The translations under genes were made by a program, and so were the position numbers. A stretch of 18,574 bases of DNA, taken from NCBI GenBank assembly GCA_041623475.1, contig JBFJWU010000018.1, positions 1 to 18,574 on the forward strand, read 5' to 3'. Below, one piece after another: positions 15,047-18,574 of this stretch (position 1 is the first letter of the stretch; every line of letters begins with the position of its first letter). The stretch comes from JBFJWU01 sp041623475 [NCBI: bacterium]. GTDB lineage: Bacteria; J088. Under the pieces are notes generated by a model. It did not search any database. It was not told the DNA's origin and saw only the letters and a program-made list of their open reading frames with translations.

Positions 15047-16704
15047 TGCGGCGTTCCGGCCCGGCTGATCAACGAGCGTGCGTGCTCGATCGCCTGGGCA
15101 TCTGTGCGGTCGCCCAGCATCCGGGCAAGTTCGTCAACGCGGTCATCGTCTTCCAGCCGCCGGGCAATGGTCACCGCCGAATCAGCATCAATCGACTTTT
15201 CCAGGTGTAATTGCTGGTCGGCAAACGCGGCAACCTGCGGCGTGTGGGTTACAGCCATCACCTGGTAGCGTCGACCCAGGTCGCGCATCCGCTGCCCGAC
15301 GGTCACGGCGGTCTCACCGCCGATACCAGTATCCGCCTCGTCAAACACAATCGTCATGCCCGGTTGTTCTCCTCCGGTTGCACTTTGCACCGCCAACAGG
15401 ATCCGGCTCAATTCGCCGCCACTGGCCACCTTGCGCAGCGGCCGCGGTTTCGAGCCCGGATTGGCTGCCAGGCGAAATTCAACCTGGTCCAGTCCGGTCG
15501 GTCCGGCCGCGCCTTCCAGCCAGCCGCCGATTTCGAATCGGGCATTCGGCATTTCCAGGCTTCTCAGGACATCCTCGACCTGGCTGGCCAGTTCACCAGC
15601 CGCCTTTTGACGGCGTTCGCTGAGCTTCTTTGCTGACGCTTCGAACTGCCGGGTTTCCTGCTGGATTTGCTCTTGCAGTTCCGCCAATTCCTCGTCAAGC
15701 CGTTCCAGTGTAGCCAATTGGTCCGCCAGTTGCCCGCGTGCCTGGTCCAGGTCGTCGACGGCGCAATTGTGCTTGCGCGCCAATCGCTCCAGCCGCGACA
15801 ATCGCAACTCCATCGCATCGACATCGGCAACATCGTCGCCGTCGCCGCTGAACCGGTCCAGTTCGCGGGCGACGTCCTTGAGTTCCTCGCCCAGGGCGCC
15901 CAGGCGGGCGGCCAGTTCGGCGATCGGCGGCAGCTGCTGCCCGGCCCGGCCCAGTGCGTCCTCGGCCGAATAGACACGATCCAGCGCACTGGCGTCACCA
16001 TCCCTCAACCAGTCCAGGCTGGCAGACACCGCATCGCCAGCCAGCGCCGCCCCCTTGTGCTGGTTGATCGAATCCTGCAGCTGTGATGCCTCGCCCGGCT
16101 CTGGCGCAACCTCGTCCAGCTCTTCCAGCTGGAACCGCAGGAAATCCATCTCGCTGTCGCGATTGCCGGCCTGTTCCGTCAGGTGTCGAACCCGTTTTTC
16201 CAGGTCGCTCAGGCCCAACCACTGGCCGCGGACCTGGTCCACGGCCGACTCCAGGCCGGCAAACCGATCCAGCAGCTGCAGTTGCACGTCCGGTCGCATC
16301 ATCCGTTGCTGGCTGTGCTGGGCGTGGATCTCGATCTCGGGCGCAACAATGTCCTGCAGCAGCTGGGCCGTGGCCATCCGGCCATTGACATACACCCGAT
16401 GATTACCGTCCCGGCGCAGCACACGCCGGATCAGGATTTCGCCATCGTCGGCATAGGCCTCGTCCTGCAGCCGCTGGACCCCGTCGGGACTTTGCAGGAC
16501 CAGCCGGGCTTCGACCAGGCCCTGGTCACAGCCGTCACGAATGGTATCGCTGCTGGCCCGCTCGCCGGCCACCAGCCCCACCGACTGGATCAGCAGGCTT
16601 TTGCCCGCGCCGGTCTCGCCGGTCAGGACCGTAAAACCACCGTCAAATGACACATCCAGCTTTTCGATGACCACCAGGTTTTCAATGTGGATGTCAATCA
16701 GCAC
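15043..16704 (-). CDS. recN: DNA repair protein RecN
   Basis: SMC-like ATPase of 553 residues acting early in double-strand break repair. The N-terminal ATPase half has Walker A GETGAGKS (29-36). A long coiled coil occupies about residues 155-370. The C-terminal half carries the ABC signature region KVASGGELSR (425-434), Walker B TIVFDEAD (451-458) and VTHTPQVAAFAD (485-496). Length is normal for RecN. Its first 11 bases overlap the end of nadK, and its stop overlaps the PP2C start. I see no CTG-N10-CAG LexA box near its start; it appears to be expressed with tadA and nadK. Confidence 0.97.
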   Translation of the reverse strand: MLIDIHIENLVVIEKLDVSFDGGFTVLTGETGAGKSLLIQSVGLVAGERASSDTIRDGCDQGLVEARLVLQSPDGVQRLQDEAYADDGEILIRRVLRRDGNHRVYVNGRMATAQLLQDIVAPEIEIHAQHSQQRMMRPDVQLQLLDRFAGLESAVDQVRGQWLGLSDLEKRVRHLTEQAGNRDSEMDFLRFQLEELDEVAPEPGEASQLQDSINQHKGAALAGDAVSASLDWLRDGDASALDRVYSAEDALGRAGQQLPPIAELAARLGALGEELKDVARELDRFSGDGDDVADVDAMELRLSRLERLARKHNCAVDDLDQARGQLADQLATLERLDEELAELQEQIQQETRQFEASAKKLSERRQKAAGELASQVEDVLRSLEMPNARFEIGGWLEGAAGPTGLDQVEFRLAANPGSKPRPLRKVASGGELSRILLAVQSATGGEQPGMTIVFDEADTGIGGETAVTVGQRMRDLGRRYQVMAVTHTPQVAAFADQQLHLEKSIDADSAVTIARRLEDDDRVDELARMLGDRTDAQAIEHARSLISRAGTPQ

Positions 16705-17548
16705 GATGCTCGCCCCACCCCAATTTTCGTTTCAGGGTTTCGTAGAATTTCTGTTCCGGGTCTTCCAGCAGGATCAGTGGTTTGGGTGCCGGCTCGATAA
16801 CAATTTCACTGCCCGGTTCGGCTGGCCAGCCCAACTGTCCGTCCAGGGTCAGGTAGCAGTCCTCGGTGGCGTCGTCGATTCGCACTTTGATCTCGGACTC
16901 GATTGGCACGACCAGTGGCCGCAGGTTCAGCTGGTGCGGACAGATCGGTGTGATCGTCAGGACATCCAGACCCGGCTGCACAATCGGGCCGCCTGCGGAC
17001 AGGTTGTAGGCCGTACTGCCAACCGGGGTCGAGATAATCAGGCCGTCGGCCCGGAATCGTGACACCGGCGCCCCATTGACCGTCAGTTCCATGCCGGCCA
17101 TCCGGGACAAAGCTGATTTCGTAATGACGACATCGTTCAGGGCAACGCCCCGTTGCTGACCGTCAACCTGGCAGTTGACCATCGACCGCGCGGATACCCG
17201 CAGACGGCCTTCCAGCAACATGTCGATGGCCGGTTCCCATTCATCGATCTCGAATTCTGCCAGGAACCCCAGCGTCCCCAGGTTGATCCCCAGGACGGGA
17301 ATACCCAGCGGGCCGGCCGCGCGGGCAGCGCTGAGGATGGTGCCATCGCCGCCCAGCACAATAACCACGTCGCATTGCTGCAGCGGTTCGCTGTAGTAGT
17401 CAGGACCAGCGGTTCGGTTGTGGTCCAGCAACAGGGCCTCGACGCCGGCGGCTGCCAGGCGGTCCCGGATTTTGTCCGGCAAACCGGTAGCATTTGATCC
17501 CGCCTTCAGGAACAGCGCCGATTGTTTGATGGATCCCGGTGCGACCAT
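16694..17548 (-). CDS. nadK: NAD kinase
   Basis: Phosphorylates NAD to NADP, the committed step of NADP supply. The protein has 284 residues. Motifs: GGDGT (66-70), GINLGTLGFLAEF (88-99), the ALND element (136-139), GSTAYNLSAGGPI (177-189) and LDGQ (235-238). All match bacterial PpnK enzymes. ATG 17548 lies nine bases after the tadA stop; the ribosome binding site is weak. Adjacency to recN is widespread in bacteria. The recN start lies inside its last codons. Confidence 0.97.
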   Translation of the reverse strand: MVAPGSIKQSALFLKAGSNATGLPDKIRDRLAAAGVEALLLDHNRTAGPDYYSEPLQQCDVVIVLGGDGTILSAARAAGPLGIPVLGINLGTLGFLAEFEIDEWEPAIDMLLEGRLRVSARSMVNCQVDGQQRGVALNDVVITKSALSRMAGMELTVNGAPVSRFRADGLIISTPVGSTAYNLSAGGPIVQPGLDVLTITPICPHQLNLRPLVVPIESEIKVRIDDATEDCYLTLDGQLGWPAEPGSEIVIEPAPKPLILLEDPEQKFYETLKRKLGWGEHRAD

Positions 17549-17557
17549 GGCTATAGC

Positions 17558-18040
17558 CTACGAGGCGGCCTGCGGATTGTCGACTTTGCCGCGACGGTCG
17601 CGAAAGAAGGCGCGCATCAGCTGGGCACACTCGTCGGCAAGGACGCCACCGCGAATCTGCGGCGTGTGATTCCACTGTGCCTCCAGTCCCCGGATCTGCG
17701 ACTCTATGGCCCCGAATTTGGGCTCTGTCGCGCCATAGACAACGGTCCCGACCCGGGCCTGGAGTATTGCACCCAGGCACATCATGCAGGGCTCCAGGGT
17801 GCAGACCAGCATCGCCTGGTTCAGCCGCCAGTCCCCCACCGCAGTGGCGGCCCGGCGGATCGCAACCATTTCGGCATGGCTGGTCGGATCGCCCGCTTCC
17901 TTGCGATTAAATCCGTCGGCGATGATTTCCCCGTCCAGGACGACGACACAGCCGACCGGCACTTCGCCTGCCGTCGCCGCCCGGCGAGCCTGTTCGATCG
18001 CCTGCGTCATCCATGCCTGGTCTGATCTGGAATCGTCCAT
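17558..18040 (-). CDS. tadA: tRNA-specific adenosine deaminase
   Basis: Converts A34 to inosine in tRNA-Arg(ACG), which allows decoding of CGN arginine codons; essential in most bacteria. From ATG 18040 the protein has 160 residues. Zinc ligands and catalytic Glu are visible: HAE at 55-57, and Cys85 and Cys88 in TLEPCMMCLGAI. PVGCVVV and the C-terminal LMRAFFRDRR are typical of TadA rather than of cytidine deaminases. The start at 18040 has GGGGTG just upstream; the open frame to 18106 would overlap the divergent promoter region and adds 22 residues with no family match. First gene of tadA-nadK-recN-PP2C. Confidence 0.96.
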   Translation of the reverse strand: MDDSRSDQAWMTQAIEQARRAATAGEVPVGCVVVLDGEIIADGFNRKEAGDPTSHAEMVAIRRAATAVGDWRLNQAMLVCTLEPCMMCLGAILQARVGTVVYGATEPKFGAIESQIRGLEAQWNHTPQIRGGVLADECAQLMRAFFRDRRGKVDNPQAAS

Positions 18041-18060
18041 ATTGCACCCCGATCCGGACA

Positions 18061-18069
18061 TGGTACGAT
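18061..18069 (+). promoter_or_regulatory. Extended -10 promoter of the DUF2505-like gene
   Basis: TGG followed by TACGAT gives an extended -10 (four of six core bases plus TGn). The start site would be near 18076, about 24 bases before the TTG. A weak TTGCAC lies 16 bases upstream. Confidence 0.45.
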
Positions 18070-18099
18070 TCTTAGCGATTTCCAGAAAGGCAGGACCCG

Positions 18100-18574
18100 T
18101 TGGCAAAACTGAAATTCGAACATATCTTTCCGGCCCCGGCCGAGGAATACTGGCGCATCAACAACGAACCGGACTTTGAACAGTTCCAGGCACCGCTGAT
18201 CGATCTGGATCGGTACGAGGAACTGAGCCGCGAGGAAATGAACGGTGTCCTGCATCGTCGGATTGTCGTCGAACCCGACATCAAGCTGCCCGGCCCGATC
18301 GAAAAGATGGTCCGCAAAAACATCGGCGACCGGAAGTTCTATTACGAAGAGACGCGGGACATTCCCCTGGACCAGAACCCGGACCGCTACGAATACACGT
18401 GGCAGATCCATCCACCGGCGCTTCAGGACAAGCTGTATATCGGTGGCAGGTTTATCGTCGAGCCGGTCGACGACAAGTCCTGTCGACGGATCCTGGACGG
18501 TGAAGTCAATGTCAAGATCCTCGGCATCGGTGGACTGGTGTCCAAATTTGCCGTGACCGAAATTGGCAAGACCT
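18100..18574 (+). CDS. DUF2505/SRPBCC-like protein (cut by window edge)
   Basis: The first 158 codons of a soluble protein with no signal peptide run off the right edge. The sequence (AKLKFEHIFPAPAEEYW, then VLHRRIVVEPDIKLPGPIEKMV, YYEETRDIPL, YEYTWQIHPPALQDKLYIGGRFIVEP and GEVNVKILGIGGLVSKFAV) has the alternating strands and helix placement of START/SRPBCC lipid- or ligand-binding folds and resembles the DUF2505 family. A function is not known. The start is TTG 18100 with GAAAGG nine bases upstream; no ATG is available before residue 47. It is divergent from tadA with a 59-base gap. Confidence 0.7.
   Translation, partial: MAKLKFEHIFPAPAEEYWRINNEPDFEQFQAPLIDLDRYEELSREEMNGVLHRRIVVEPDIKLPGPIEKMVRKNIGDRKFYYEETRDIPLDQNPDRYEYTWQIHPPALQDKLYIGGRFIVEPVDDKSCRRILDGEVNVKILGIGGLVSKFAVTEIGKT

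Noticed and set aside
16705-16770. CTG...CAG near the end of nadK as a LexA box for recN
   Set aside because: The spacing is 12 instead of 10 and it lies inside the nadK coding sequence without other consensus bases.
18041-18106. Longer TadA starting at 18106
   Set aside because: The added residues lack similarity to the family and overlap the divergent gene's promoter and start.
1-18574. Mobile elements, CRISPR arrays, tRNA genes, toxin-antitoxin or phage modules
   Set aside because: I looked on both strands for transposase-like frames, direct repeat arrays and tRNA-like cloverleaf sequence and saw none; the partial Xer protein looks like the housekeeping type, not a phage integrase.

Overview
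The window is GC-rich, densely packed bacterial chromosome and almost entirely coding. It looks like a Gram-negative, probably proteobacterial, genome. The evidence is the gene order trigger factor-clpP-clpX-lon, the nadK-recN pair, a YqgE (UPF0301) protein, a type A RNase P RNA, a lipoprotein with a Gly +2 residue after the lipobox Cys, and an outer-membrane-barrel-like protein ending in Phe. Exact lineage cannot be read from this alone. The usual gammaproteobacterial hupB downstream of lon is absent; a convergent ribD lies there instead. I see no insertion sequence, CRISPR array, tRNA, rRNA or integrated element, and no unlinked stretch longer than about 200 bases.

Layout. Bases 1-1424, minus strand: the RNase P RNA gene with a perfect TATAAT -10, then yqgE, then the first ~158 codons of a Xer-type tyrosine recombinase that runs off the left edge. 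Bases 1486-3523, plus strand: a TMTC-like GT-C membrane glycosyltransferase and a small exported beta-barrel-like protein. Bases 3543-4112, minus: an unrecognised lipoprotein. Bases 4214-5927, plus: a TetR regulator with a 24-bp operator-like inverted repeat over its own -35, followed by ribD. Bases 5929-11645, minus: the proteostasis operon tig-clpP-clpX-lon, with 15-nt, ATGA-overlap and 0-nt junctions. Bases 11762-13162, plus: a second GT-C glycosyltransferase (PMT/ArnT-like). Bases 13182-14117, minus: a membrane-anchored M23 endopeptidase with its own strong promoter. Bases 14315-18040, minus: the compact operon tadA-nadK-recN-PP2C phosphatase, ending in a likely intrinsic terminator. Bases 18100-18574, plus: the start of a DUF2505/SRPBCC-like protein.

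Functional themes are protein quality control (trigger factor, ClpXP, Lon), RNA processing (RNase P, TadA), DNA repair and chromosome resolution (RecN, Xer), cofactor synthesis (RibD, NadK), envelope building (two GT-C enzymes, M23 peptidase, lipoprotein, barrel) and signalling (PP2C). This is mainly a housekeeping region. I do not find a clear undescribed multi-gene system. The most worthwhile leads are regulatory architecture: an overlapping divergent promoter at rnpB, the TetR operator between tetR and an orphan lipoprotein that may be leaderless, repeated TTTGACA boxes before the M23 gene, and a PP2C phosphatase translationally coupled to recN.
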